This document shows, in pieces, positions 1 to 7,272 of a stretch of DNA of 28,502 bases; position 1 is the stretch's first letter, and the number at the start of each line of letters is the position of its first letter. Location: NCBI GenBank assembly GCA_040878115.1, contig JBBDMV010000055.1, forward strand, positions 1 to 28,502. Direction: 5' to 3'. Source of the stretch: JBBDMU01 sp040878115 (GTDB taxonomy: Bacteria > Bacteroidota > Rhodothermia > Balneolales > Natronogracilivirgulaceae). The notes under the pieces are model-generated. The model searched no databases. It worked only from the letters and a program-made list of their open reading frames with translations, and was not told the origin of the DNA. Position numbers and translations under genes: made by a program.

Positions 1-647
1 TTATACCGGCTTGATTGGGTGCAAGTTCGCCAAGCGCAGACGCTTGGCGGAGCGGATGTGTGTGCAACGATGCTTCGTTAAACGTCCACGTTTAACGAGG
101 GATCAACGCCCACAAGCGATAAACCACCCATGCACGTTCAAAGACCATAGCATTTATGTTACCAGGGGCTTATTATTACACCGGCTCGACTGAATGCAAG
201 TTCGCTAAGCGCAGACGCTTAGCGGATCAGGAGAATACAAACGCTCCGTTAAACGTCCACGTTTAACGAGGGATCAACGCCCACAAGCGATAAACCACTC
301 ATGCACGTTCAAGGACCATAGCATTTATATTACCAGGAGCTCAATACTTACACCGGATCGACAGAGTGCAAGTTCGCTAAGCGCAGACGCTTAGCGAAGC
401 GGGAAAGATCAACGCCATGAGAGTTCTACTCATCCATGCACGTTCAAAGTCCATAGCATTTATATTACCAGGAGCATATTGCTTACATTAGCGCTGCTGG
501 GTGCAAGCTCGTCAAGCGCAGACGCTTGACTGAGCGGGGTACCGTACACGCTCCGTTAAACGTCCACGTTTAACGGAGGATCAACGCCTATGAAGTTCTA
601 CTCCACTCATGCACGTTCAAAGACCTGTGGATGCTTGGCAGAGCGGG
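1..647. repeat. Tandem array of two-hairpin repeat units
   Basis: About four imperfect units occur, aligned on a conserved GCAAG at 21, 196, 368 and 503 (periods 175, 172 and 135 bp). A full unit has a first hairpin with 9-bp arms and a CAGA loop (28-49, 203-224, 375-396, 510-531), a second hairpin with a TCCA loop (76-97, 247-268, 551-578), and a conserved block beginning ATGCACGTTCAA (130, 301, 436 and 609). The first-hairpin arms differ between units but stay paired: CGCCAAGCG/CGCTTGGCG becomes CGCTAAGCG/CGCTTAGCG. Unit 3 lacks the second hairpin. The last unit has a 12-bp perfect arm, and a decayed right-half remnant (629-647) abuts the msrA stop codon. The left edge starts inside a unit, so the array probably continues outside the window. 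No gene is visible here. Confidence 0.9.
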
Positions 648-1286
648 TTAATGAGCCTTTAGCTTTTCCTTAAAAAGCACTTCCATTTTCTCAAGTTTCG
701 GTACGATTACCACCTGGCAGTATGCCTGTTCGGGGTTCTTGGCAAAATAGTTTTGATGATATTCCTCGGCTTCGTAAAAGGTATCAAAGGGTGTTATTTC
801 GGTCACAATAGAGGCGTTATATATCTTTTCTTCGTTTAGCCTGGCCTTGAAATGCTTCGCGATCTTTCTCTGCTCCTCATTATGATAAAAAACAGCAGAT
901 CGATATTGAGTTCCCACGTCGGCACCTTGCCGGTTCAGCGTGGTCGGGTCATGTGTTCTCCAGAATACATTCAATAATTGCTCATAGGTGATCTCTGATG
1001 GGTCGTAAGTTACTTGAATTACTTCTGCGTGGCCGGTATTACCGGAGGTTACCTGCTGGTAGGTTGGGTTATTTACTTCCCCGCCGGAGTAACCGGAAAC
1101 GACATCCTTTACGCCCTTTAAACGAAGGAATATTGCCTCTACGCACCAAAAACATCCGGCACCAAAAGTTGCCTGTTCCATAGATTTATTCTTAGTATTA
1201 ATGTTTACATCTGTTTCCCGGGCCAGACCGGTTATTAAGGTTAACCCCGCAAACAGAATTAGTGGAATGATCTTGAATGATATCAT
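648..1286 (-). CDS. msrA: Peptide methionine sulfoxide reductase MsrA, probably exported
   Basis: 212 aa. It reduces the S-epimer of methionine sulfoxide in proteins. The family signature GAGCFWC is at residues 42-48, with C45 as the catalytic cysteine. The SGYSGG segment, the HAEVIQV segment and the YHQNYFAKNP segment are typical of MsrA, and a late cysteine before QVVIVPK could resolve the disulfide. An N-terminal stretch of about 36 residues precedes the domain. It starts with a lysine followed by a hydrophobic run (residues 6-20) and looks like a signal peptide without a lipobox, so a periplasmic enzyme is inferred. A shorter cytoplasmic form could start at the methionine at residue 36. 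The gene is divergent from the glycosyltransferase run, and its 3' end touches the hairpin array. An MsrB is encoded 20 kb away in this window. Confidence 0.95.
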   Translation of the reverse strand: MISFKIIPLILFAGLTLITGLARETDVNINTKNKSMEQATFGAGCFWCVEAIFLRLKGVKDVVSGYSGGEVNNPTYQQVTSGNTGHAEVIQVTYDPSEITYEQLLNVFWRTHDPTTLNRQGADVGTQYRSAVFYHNEEQRKIAKHFKARLNEEKIYNASIVTEITPFDTFYEAEEYHQNYFAKNPEQAYCQVVIVPKLEKMEVLFKEKLKAH

Positions 1287-1513
1287 ATGATTTTTAGCCT
1301 ACGAATATGTTGTTACTTAGTAATACTCGTTTATATCCTTTTTTATTATGCATAATGTACCAACACATAATCAGGTGAAAACATTCGATTTTCTTAAACC
1401 CTGCATTTCCTGAAATGTTACCGGAGCCTCTGGCGTTTTTAGTATAACTATTCGCAACTGATTGAAGAATAATAAAATATAAGAAGGATAGAAAGATGCC
1501 TTCCTGATAAATT

Positions 1514-3043
1514 ATGCTGAGACGTTCGAAGCTCGAGCTCAAACTAATTGTGCCGAAACCAGAGAGGGGTTTCAGGCAATTGCTGGACCAGCCCAACGTG
1601 AAGTGGGCTTTGCTTCTGTGTGTATCGCTGCTGGTACTGCTGTTTATTCCAGTTATTATGGGTATTGTTTTGTTGCTGAACTTTGGCGCCGTTGCCATAG
1701 TTACCGGACTACAATTCTACTCCGCTTCTCTGCCGGAGAAAAAGGTTCCCACAGTGAAGCCGGATCATAAACCTTTTGTATCCATCCATATTCCCACCCA
1801 CAATGAGCCTCCGGAGCTTGTATGCAAAACCCTTGACGCACTGGTCGAACTGGATTATGAAAATTATGAAGTCATTGTTCTGGATAATAATACTCATAAT
1901 CCGAACGTGTGGCTTCCGGTACAGGATTATTGCGAAAGACTCGGTCCACGGTTCAGGTTCAGCCATGTAGATGATCTCCTGGGCTATAAGGCCGGCGCGC
2001 TCAATGTATGCTATAAGCTCAGCTCCCCCGAAACAGAATTTATTTTGGTGATTGATGCCGATTATAAGGTTCACCCTGAGTTGCTGTCTACTTCATTGGG
2101 GTATTTTTCTGATGAGCGTATTGCCCTGGTGCAATTTCCTCAATCATACTATAACGCCCACTCTAAAAACCTCGGATTGAGTGATGAATACGAACATTTC
2201 TTCCAGGTATACATGAATATGGCCAATTGCCTGAATTGTGTGCTTTCAACCGGAACAGTGAGCGTGATCCGTAAAAAGTCCCTTCTGGAAGTTGGCTTAT
2301 GGTCAGACCGCACCATTACCGAAGATGTAGACCTGGGCCTCCGGTTGCACGAAGCCGGTTATCAGGGCGTGTATGTTCCCAAACCGCTGGGGAAAGGACT
2401 CATGCCTACCGATTTAAAATCACTCAGACAGCAACGTGAGCGATGGGCCTATGGCAATACGCAGACTTTTTTCAATTTTTTGGGAATGTCTAAAAGAAAT
2501 CTATCAACCCGCCAGTTAACAGGCATTGTTACTCAATTAACGGCTTGGGTCAACTTTCTGCTTATACCGATTATGGCTTTGGTATTAACGAGCATAGCCA
2601 CATTGGTACAACATCATCCTTTGCATATGCCCATAGCAATGGCCGGGGTTACAACGATCTGGTTCTATCTGATCACCAAACTGGTCTTCTTCATGTTTGC
2701 TTTCAATAAAAAAGGGAAATCCCTGAAGCAGGCATTGTATGCGTATATGGTTCATCTAGGCCTGGTTTGGGAAGGAAGCGGAAGCTGGATGCGCTATTTG
2801 ATACGTGATAACCTCGGATTTAACAGGACCAATAAGTTTGAAATCGCAGGTCCGCTGAAGGACCTGGTGCCCGGATTAATGTTTAGCCTAATGATGTTGA
2901 TCAGCGGCATTCTTTTTTTGCTCTCTAACGCTCTGGTCCCTGCTATACTGAGTATCCTGGCGGCACCTGTTTTTATGGCCGTCTTTTATACCCACCTGCA
3001 AACCCAAAACACTTATGAATTTATTTACGGGAAAGCGATATGA
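1514..3043 (+). CDS. Polytopic family 2 glycosyltransferase (cellulose-synthase-like)
   Basis: 509 aa. It is a processive-type GT2 that would transfer sugars from a nucleotide sugar on the cytoplasmic face and may export the chain. Two N-terminal membrane segments lie at about 31-70. The GT-A domain (about 87-320) carries D124, the DAD triad at 181-183, TED at 269-271 and the QRERW (QxxRW) motif at 307-311, as in BcsA/hyaluronan-synthase-like enzymes. Further membrane segments follow at about 335-365, 372-396 and 450-495. There is no PilZ domain, and at 509 aa it is shorter than BcsA. The start is the first ATG after an in-frame barrier, with only a weak purine run upstream. Its stop overlaps the next start by 4 bp (ATGA), so the two are probably coupled. 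The product glycan cannot be told from sequence. Confidence 0.9.
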   Translation: MLRRSKLELKLIVPKPERGFRQLLDQPNVKWALLLCVSLLVLLFIPVIMGIVLLLNFGAVAIVTGLQFYSASLPEKKVPTVKPDHKPFVSIHIPTHNEPPELVCKTLDALVELDYENYEVIVLDNNTHNPNVWLPVQDYCERLGPRFRFSHVDDLLGYKAGALNVCYKLSSPETEFILVIDADYKVHPELLSTSLGYFSDERIALVQFPQSYYNAHSKNLGLSDEYEHFFQVYMNMANCLNCVLSTGTVSVIRKKSLLEVGLWSDRTITEDVDLGLRLHEAGYQGVYVPKPLGKGLMPTDLKSLRQQRERWAYGNTQTFFNFLGMSKRNLSTRQLTGIVTQLTAWVNFLLIPIMALVLTSIATLVQHHPLHMPIAMAGVTTIWFYLITKLVFFMFAFNKKGKSLKQALYAYMVHLGLVWEGSGSWMRYLIRDNLGFNRTNKFEIAGPLKDLVPGLMFSLMMLISGILFLLSNALVPAILSILAAPVFMAVFYTHLQTQNTYEFIYGKAI

Positions 3044-3996
3044 AGTTTAAAGTCAATATTACCATTCCGACCTATAATCGTGATTACTGCCTGGATAAAG
3101 CCATAAAGGGTGCTTTAAACCAGTCATATGACCAAGTTACCGTTACGGTTGTTGATGATGGCTCGTTTGATCAGAGCTATGAAGTTGCCAGGAAATATTT
3201 CGACAAGCCGAACTTTTGCTACATCAAGCTGGGAGGGAATACCGGAACGGCCCAGGCTAAAAACATCTCGCTGATGTGTTCAGACTACGATGCCATCACC
3301 TTTCACGATTCCGACGATATTCCTTCGGAGCATAAGGCGCTGATGCAGGCTCGTGCTCTTACTATGGCCGGACATATTGCTGATCCCATCCTGAATTGGA
3401 ATACCCAGGGGCACCAGGACGGCCAGCAGATGAGCGTAGATCTGGTAGTGGGCGCCCATAAGATGATTAAACTTGACGGCAGCGTTCACATCATGAACAA
3501 GAGGATCTCGCTGATCGATGATTTCTTCCCGACGCTTCAGTTTCCATCCAAAACCGAGGGTGACTGGATCCTGATCAACTCGGGTATGTTTAGAAAAAAC
3601 ATTTTTGAGGAAGTTGGAGGCTTTTTGGATTCCGTGGAAGAAGACCGTGAGATGCGAAACCGCACTATCGGTTGCGGCTACTTGTACTATTTCCTTGAAG
3701 AACCGCTGCTCACCAAAATTGAAATGGATGATTCCCTGACTGTTTCAGCGGATACCAATTACAAAGCCACACGGAGAGTAAAAGACAGAGATGAAGCCTG
3801 GCGGCGAAACAAACTTTTTATGCAGAGTATGGATAAAAAAACACTCAAGCAAAAAGCCAGGGTTGAGGTAGATCTATCAGGGGTTGAAATAGATATGGTC
3901 AGTAATTCATCCTTGCTGACATTCAACGAGCATATCCCCTGTACCAGGAAGACAGCTGATATGTTCTATCCGTTTAAAGCAGTAGAAGGAGTTTAA
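3040..3996 (+). CDS. Family 2 glycosyltransferase, soluble
   Basis: 318 aa. The N-terminal ITIPTYNRDYCLDKAI, the VVDDGS segment (DDG at 39-41) and the HDSDD segment (90-93) are the nucleotide-sugar and metal-binding signatures of a GT-A GT2 enzyme. A GDW stretch and a VEEDREMRNR acidic segment in the middle could form the acceptor side and catalytic base, as in other GT2 proteins. No membrane segment is seen, so it should act at the inner face of the inner membrane or in the cytosol. It overlaps the upstream GT2 gene by 4 bp and lies 44 bp before a GT4 gene. All three probably build one glycan. The last 60 residues, after the GT2 fold, match nothing I recognise. Confidence 0.85.
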   Translation: MKFKVNITIPTYNRDYCLDKAIKGALNQSYDQVTVTVVDDGSFDQSYEVARKYFDKPNFCYIKLGGNTGTAQAKNISLMCSDYDAITFHDSDDIPSEHKALMQARALTMAGHIADPILNWNTQGHQDGQQMSVDLVVGAHKMIKLDGSVHIMNKRISLIDDFFPTLQFPSKTEGDWILINSGMFRKNIFEEVGGFLDSVEEDREMRNRTIGCGYLYYFLEEPLLTKIEMDDSLTVSADTNYKATRRVKDRDEAWRRNKLFMQSMDKKTLKQKARVEVDLSGVEIDMVSNSSLLTFNEHIPCTRKTADMFYPFKAVEGV

Positions 3997-4040
3997 CATA
4001 ACATCATCTGAATATCAGAAGCCTTCTCTGAAGTTACATC

Positions 4041-5084
4041 ATGGCCTTTAAAGAAATCCTTTTCATAGATCCCGTATCGGCCAAACCCTATACGGTTGGT
4101 TCATTGTATAAAGAACCTATGGGTGGTACCGAGGCTACGGTGGTCCGGATTGCGAAAGCGTTATCAAAAAATCATGTGATTACCATAGCCCAGGCAAGCC
4201 GGGAAGCTGCCATGACAGATGTACATGGCATTAAGTATATACCATTTACCTATAATTCAACGAACAGCCCGGTCAAGGATGTCGACAGCGTTATAGTCAT
4301 TCGGTCCAATAAAGTTTTACCGCGTGTTCGGTCACAATATCCTTATTCCAGGTTATACCTGTGGATGCATTGCTTCCCGGGTAAACATCACAAACAGCTA
4401 AATAAAATAGCTCTTAAAACCGATACGACAATCATCACAGTATCCGATACACACCAGAAAGCTGTTATTGACTTCATAAAAAAGTATCAGGACCATCGGA
4501 GTTACGACAGGAAACAGGCAAAGGTTATCCGGATCTATAACCCCGTAGATGACGAATTAAAGCCTGATGGAAGGCCGGTTGATCGGAATAAGCTCGTTTA
4601 CTTCAGTTCGCCACACAAAGGACTTCCGCAGGTTTTGGAAACTTTTTCTTATATACGCAAATCTATTCCGGAGCTATGCCTGTACGTTGCAAACCCTGGT
4701 TACATGTGGATGAAATCTTTCCCCGATATGGAAGGGGTGATTAATTTGGGGGCATTGTCTCACGGCAAAGTAATACGCCATGTGCGTGATGCCCTTTGCG
4801 TATTTTATCCCCAATCCAATTTCCGGGAGACCTTCGGGCTAGTATTTGCCGAGGCCAACGCGGTGGGAACACCCGTCCTGGCCCATGATATGGGTTCCAC
4901 ACCGGAAATATTAGGCCGAAACGGCCAGCTTGTAAATGCCGTGTATAAAGATGAGGTAAAAGCCGGTGTACAGAACTGGCGAATAAATGGACGGCCAAAG
5001 GTCACCCTTCACAGTGACTTCCGTTGTTCGAAAATCGCACAGCAATGGGAAAAAATATTGACGACACCAGCAATAAATGCCTGA
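4041..5084 (+). CDS. Family 4 glycosyltransferase (GT-B fold)
   Basis: 347 aa. The N-terminal MGGTEATVVRIAKAL resembles the glycine-rich loop of GT4 enzymes. The C-terminal half carries the E-x7-E signature of the family (E263 and E271 in RETFGLVFAE) followed by a GTPVLAHDMGSTPEIL stretch that binds the nucleotide sugar. VYFSSPHKGL is the usual start of the second Rossmann domain. It is probably a retaining transferase using a UDP- or GDP-sugar. It is the third gene of the run, and no other gene follows for 720 bp, so the unit seems to end here. No flippase, polymerase or chain-length gene lies in the window. Confidence 0.87.
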   Translation: MAFKEILFIDPVSAKPYTVGSLYKEPMGGTEATVVRIAKALSKNHVITIAQASREAAMTDVHGIKYIPFTYNSTNSPVKDVDSVIVIRSNKVLPRVRSQYPYSRLYLWMHCFPGKHHKQLNKIALKTDTTIITVSDTHQKAVIDFIKKYQDHRSYDRKQAKVIRIYNPVDDELKPDGRPVDRNKLVYFSSPHKGLPQVLETFSYIRKSIPELCLYVANPGYMWMKSFPDMEGVINLGALSHGKVIRHVRDALCVFYPQSNFRETFGLVFAEANAVGTPVLAHDMGSTPEILGRNGQLVNAVYKDEVKAGVQNWRINGRPKVTLHSDFRCSKIAQQWEKILTTPAINA

Positions 5085-5088
5085 TCTT

Positions 5089-5107
5089 ACAAAAGATCGG
5101 CTTTTGT
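5089..5107 (+). terminator. Weak terminator-like hairpin after the GT4 gene
   Basis: Seven-base perfect arms ACAAAAG and CTTTTGT around an ATCGG loop, starting 4 bases after the stop. It competes with an overlapping 6-bp hairpin (GATCTT at 5083-5088 with AAGATC at 5093-5098). The stem is AT-rich and the run of T is inside the stem, so termination is only a guess. Confidence 0.25.
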
Positions 5108-5154
5108 ATTCGTCTATAGTTGCCCAAATAGATTTCATTTGCTGATGTAATTGC

Positions 5155-5240
5155 CACAAAAGTTGTCAAATCTAACTAGCCCGTGTTTTGAATATTAATA
5201 ACTTATTGACAGGCAACGAGAAAGATTTGACAACTTTGTG
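5155..5240. repeat. 86-bp element with 18-bp terminal inverted repeats
   Basis: CACAAAAGTTGTCAAATCT at 5155-5173 is the reverse complement of AGATTTGACAACTTTGTG at 5223-5240, apart from one extra A. A second element with the same ends and nearly the same length lies at 14812-14899. There is no coding capacity. It is MITE-like or REP-like in shape; the nature is inferred. Confidence 0.75.
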
Positions 5241-5312
5241 TTACCTCGCTTAACGGAAGATGCTGCCTTTTAAGCCAGCCTTAATACCAGCCTCGAGCTG
5301 GTAATGGATTCC

Positions 5313-5345
5313 AGACCTGACAGGATTTAAAAACCTGTCAGGTCT
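5313..5345 (+). terminator. 12-bp perfect hairpin, terminator-like or dispersed repeat
   Basis: AGACCTGACAGG (5313-5324) pairs fully with CCTGTCAGGTCT (5334-5345) across a 9-nt AT-rich loop, and TTTAT follows. It could end transcripts from the glycosyltransferase run, although it lies 230 bp after the last stop. Similar CCTGACAGG hairpins are, as I recall, frequent in Bacteroidota intergenic regions, so it may be a repeat family rather than a dedicated terminator. Confidence 0.4.
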
Positions 5346-5449
5346 TTTATATCAATAGCTAAATGGCTTCTCAGGCTGAACAGATTGTATATTCAATCCA
5401 ATATGCACCATGATCTAAAGATTAAAACCTTATGAACCACCTCCTAATG

Positions 5450-5537
5450 AACACCGTATTAAAGAGGTATCAAATCCGTATCAAGACCGTAAATATACGG
5501 TGTTGATATGGTGTTGATACGGCGTTGATACGGTGTT
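5450..5537. repeat. Long imperfect hairpin made of 11-bp repeats
   Basis: The 42-base arm 5450-5491 pairs with the 42-base arm 5496-5537 around an AATA loop, with 34 of 42 positions complementary. Each arm is itself made of about four 11-bp tandem units, close to ACGGTGTTGAT on the right arm. The period equals about one helical turn. No gene overlaps it. Its function is unknown; possibilities are a protein-binding array or a structured RNA. Confidence 0.85.
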
Positions 5538-5625
5538 GTTCAAAGGAAGTCCTGGAAGAAATAGCCCGTATAACAGGTACAGCATCATGCGGCTCGGATT
5601 CTACATTTAGCTTAAGGGCATCAAA

Positions 5626-5662
5626 AAAGGCCGAAGGAACTATTTATATCCCAACGGCCTTT
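5626..5662. other. 8-bp hairpin, possible minus-strand terminator
   Basis: AAAGGCCG (5626-5633) pairs with CGGCCTTT (5655-5662) over a 21-nt loop. On the minus strand a run of six T begins within the last arm, as in an intrinsic terminator, but no minus-strand gene is found nearby. Confidence 0.3.
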
Positions 5663-5806
5663 AAACAATTGTTAACTTGAGGTCAAGCAGTTAAACATCG
5701 TCTTGCAATGATTACGCATTATTTTAATAATTGTTTCAGTATCTTTCAATAAGATTATTTAATAATTTAGATAGTAACGAATTACGAGCATGAGCAAGTA
5801 TATTTT

Positions 5807-6511
5807 ATGAAAATCCTATACATATTTCCCCATCCCGATGATGAATCTTTCGGGCCGGCCTTAGCGATGACATCCCAGTTGAGGGCGGGCCATGAAGTTT
5901 ACCTGCTCACGCTCACCAAAGGCGGTGCAACCAAAAAGCGTTTTAGCTACAACCTTTCGATTGAGCAAATGGGGGAGGTCCGGCATAAAGAAATGCTCAA
6001 TGTAGAAAAGGTGCTGGATTTAACCGGCATGACGGTCCTGGATTTACCCGACAGCGGACTTAAAGAAATAGATCCCATAGAAATTGAAGAGGTCATTAGA
6101 AATCACATTCATAAAATCCAGCCTGATATTTTGGTAACCTACGCTGTACATGGCGTCAGCGGTTTTCATGATCATCTGGTATCTCATGCCGTGGTGAAAA
6201 GGGTATATTGCGAAATGCGGGAAGAAGGGAATGCCGCCCTGAAACGCCTCGCCCTGTTCACTTTGGCTGAATCCGATTTACCCGATACAAAGTTCAAGCT
6301 CAGCACATCAACAGAAAAAGAAATCGATTGCGTGATATCCGTCGATGAACTGGATATAGAAAAAAGCCGCCAGGCCCTGCTTTGCTACGAAACCTATCAG
6401 GATGTGATCGCGGAAGTGGGTGTCCTTGAGCGGATGGGGGATAAAGTTTATTTTGAGTTTTTCCAGGAAGACTACGCCCCGGCGGCAACGGATATGGCCC
6501 AGGGGTTGTAG
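5807..6511 (+). CDS. PIG-L/LmbE-family zinc deacetylase
   Basis: 234 aa, the usual size of the family. The N-terminal FPHPDDE motif (H9, D11, D12) and the later GFHDHLVSH segment (H121, D122, H123, H127) are the zinc-binding and catalytic residues of GlcNAc-type de-N-acetylases such as LmbE, MshB and BshB. The substrate is not determined. In Bacteroidota the family takes part in bacillithiol-type thiol synthesis or in deacetylation of glycans and antibiotics; the glycosyltransferase run 720 bp upstream would suit a glycan substrate, but this is only inference. No signal peptide is seen, so it is cytosolic. It stands alone, with a repeat-rich upstream region and 185 bp before the next gene. 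Confidence 0.9.
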   Translation: MKILYIFPHPDDESFGPALAMTSQLRAGHEVYLLTLTKGGATKKRFSYNLSIEQMGEVRHKEMLNVEKVLDLTGMTVLDLPDSGLKEIDPIEIEEVIRNHIHKIQPDILVTYAVHGVSGFHDHLVSHAVVKRVYCEMREEGNAALKRLALFTLAESDLPDTKFKLSTSTEKEIDCVISVDELDIEKSRQALLCYETYQDVIAEVGVLERMGDKVYFEFFQEDYAPAATDMAQGL

Positions 6512-6695
6512 GTATGTACGCTTCGCTTTTGCATTTGTCGGCAGTTGAAAAAGTGCCTTTTTGACGGAAGAGGACAGGCACAAATCCGAAGAATTGTTTC
6601 AATGGCATTTCTGGGTAATATTAAAAGAGGGTGCTATATGATTTGTAATACAGAATAGTTACTTTCGTTGTTTAGTTAAATTAATCAGTTACATT

Positions 6696-6920
6696 ATGAA
6701 TGAGCTAAAAGAACGAATCACAGTAAACCCAAATCAATGTGGCGGCAGGCCGTGTATTCGCGGAATGCGCATTCGTGTTATAGATGTGCTGGATTTACTT
6801 GCTGCAGGGCTTTCGCAGGGTGAAATTTTAGAGGAGCATCCGGATTTGGAATCCGATGATATAAAGGCCGCATTGTTATATGCCAGAGGCAAGTTGGATC
6901 ATCCCGTAGTTGCTGCGTGA
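6696..6920 (+). CDS. DUF433 antitoxin-like protein
   Basis: 74 aa. The sequence GGRPCIRGMRIRVIDVLDLLAAGLS followed by an EEHPDLESDDIKAALLYA helix pair is typical of DUF433 (VapB45-like) proteins, which combine a winged-helix DNA-binding part with a partner-binding tail. It would act as antitoxin and repressor of its own operon. The last bases overlap the start of the PIN-like gene (stop 6918-6920, GTG start 6917-6919), so translation is probably coupled. A TACTTTCG box at 6660-6667 resembles the Bacteroidota -7 element, but the upstream TTTG is too close for a good match. Confidence 0.88.
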   Translation: MNELKERITVNPNQCGGRPCIRGMRIRVIDVLDLLAAGLSQGEILEEHPDLESDDIKAALLYARGKLDHPVVAA

Positions 6921-7258
6921 AGGTTCTCATAGATGCCCAACTTTCCCCCTCAATTGCTGCCTGGATTAACAAATCATTTGGGAATATAAAAGCCATTTCA
7001 ACTCGTTCTGTCAAACTTAATGCTGCTGAAGACAAAGAAATTTATTTGTATGCAAAGCACAATGGTTATGTTATCATGTCAAAAGACGATGATTTCTTGA
7101 GATTGATTGAACAACATGGAATGCCTCCTCAATTAATTTGGGTTACTTGCGGAAATACCTCGAATGCAGAAATGAAAGCAATACTTTTGAAGACTATATT
7201 GAAAGTTAAGGACCTTATTGAAAATGGAGAGGCTGTTGTAGAGATTAGTGACTACTAG
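6917..7258 (+). CDS. DUF5615 PIN-like toxin
   Basis: 113 aa. The N-terminal MKVLIDAQLSP (D6) and the central VIMSKDDDFLRLIEQHG segment hold the acidic residues of a PIN-like (Mut7-C/DUF5615) nuclease fold; LIWVTCGNTSN is a further conserved strand in this family. As a toxin it would cut RNA, by analogy with VapC. The start is GTG at 6917, inside the DUF433 stop region, with a 4-base overlap. A single transcript with the antitoxin is expected. The downstream gene crtY is convergent, and its stop is only 14 bases away. Catalytic activity is inferred from the motif only. Confidence 0.87.
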   Translation: MKVLIDAQLSPSIAAWINKSFGNIKAISTRSVKLNAAEDKEIYLYAKHNGYVIMSKDDDFLRLIEQHGMPPQLIWVTCGNTSNAEMKAILLKTILKVKDLIENGEAVVEISDY

Positions 7259-7272
7259 CTGTTACAATCAAC

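Larger units (their letters stand above)
5085..5806. other. Gene-free region rich in inverted repeats
   Basis: About 720 bp without a credible gene. Going left to right it holds a small AT-rich hairpin just after the GT4 stop (7-bp arms 5089-5095 and 5101-5107), an 86-bp inverted-repeat element (5155-5240), a 7-bp hairpin (5285-5303), a 12-bp perfect hairpin (5313-5345), a long 42-bp-arm imperfect hairpin built of 11-bp repeats (5450-5537), and an 8-bp hairpin with a 21-nt loop (5626-5662). The last 140 bp are AT-rich and probably contain the promoter of the deacetylase gene, but no clear promoter match was found. Confidence 0.7.

Noticed and set aside
1..647. CRISPR array
   Set aside because: Units are 135-175 bp and imperfect with conserved interiors; there are no short identical repeats with unique spacers and no cas gene.
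1294..1698. 134-aa minus reading frame
   Set aside because: It overlaps the start of the GT2 gene on the opposite strand, has low-complexity composition and no ribosome site.
5540..5660. Minus-strand gene fragment running through the 11-bp repeats
   Set aside because: A repetitive peptide can be read through the long hairpin, but there is no start, no family match and no sufficient length; the pattern is explained by the repeat itself.
5085..5806. Structured RNA gene or riboswitch for the deacetylase
   Set aside because: Several hairpins exist, but none resembles a known riboswitch or RNA class, and they look like separate repeats.
6300..6608. Minus-strand frames of 91 and 102 aa
   Set aside because: They lie mostly opposite the deacetylase gene and have proline/arginine-rich shadow composition.
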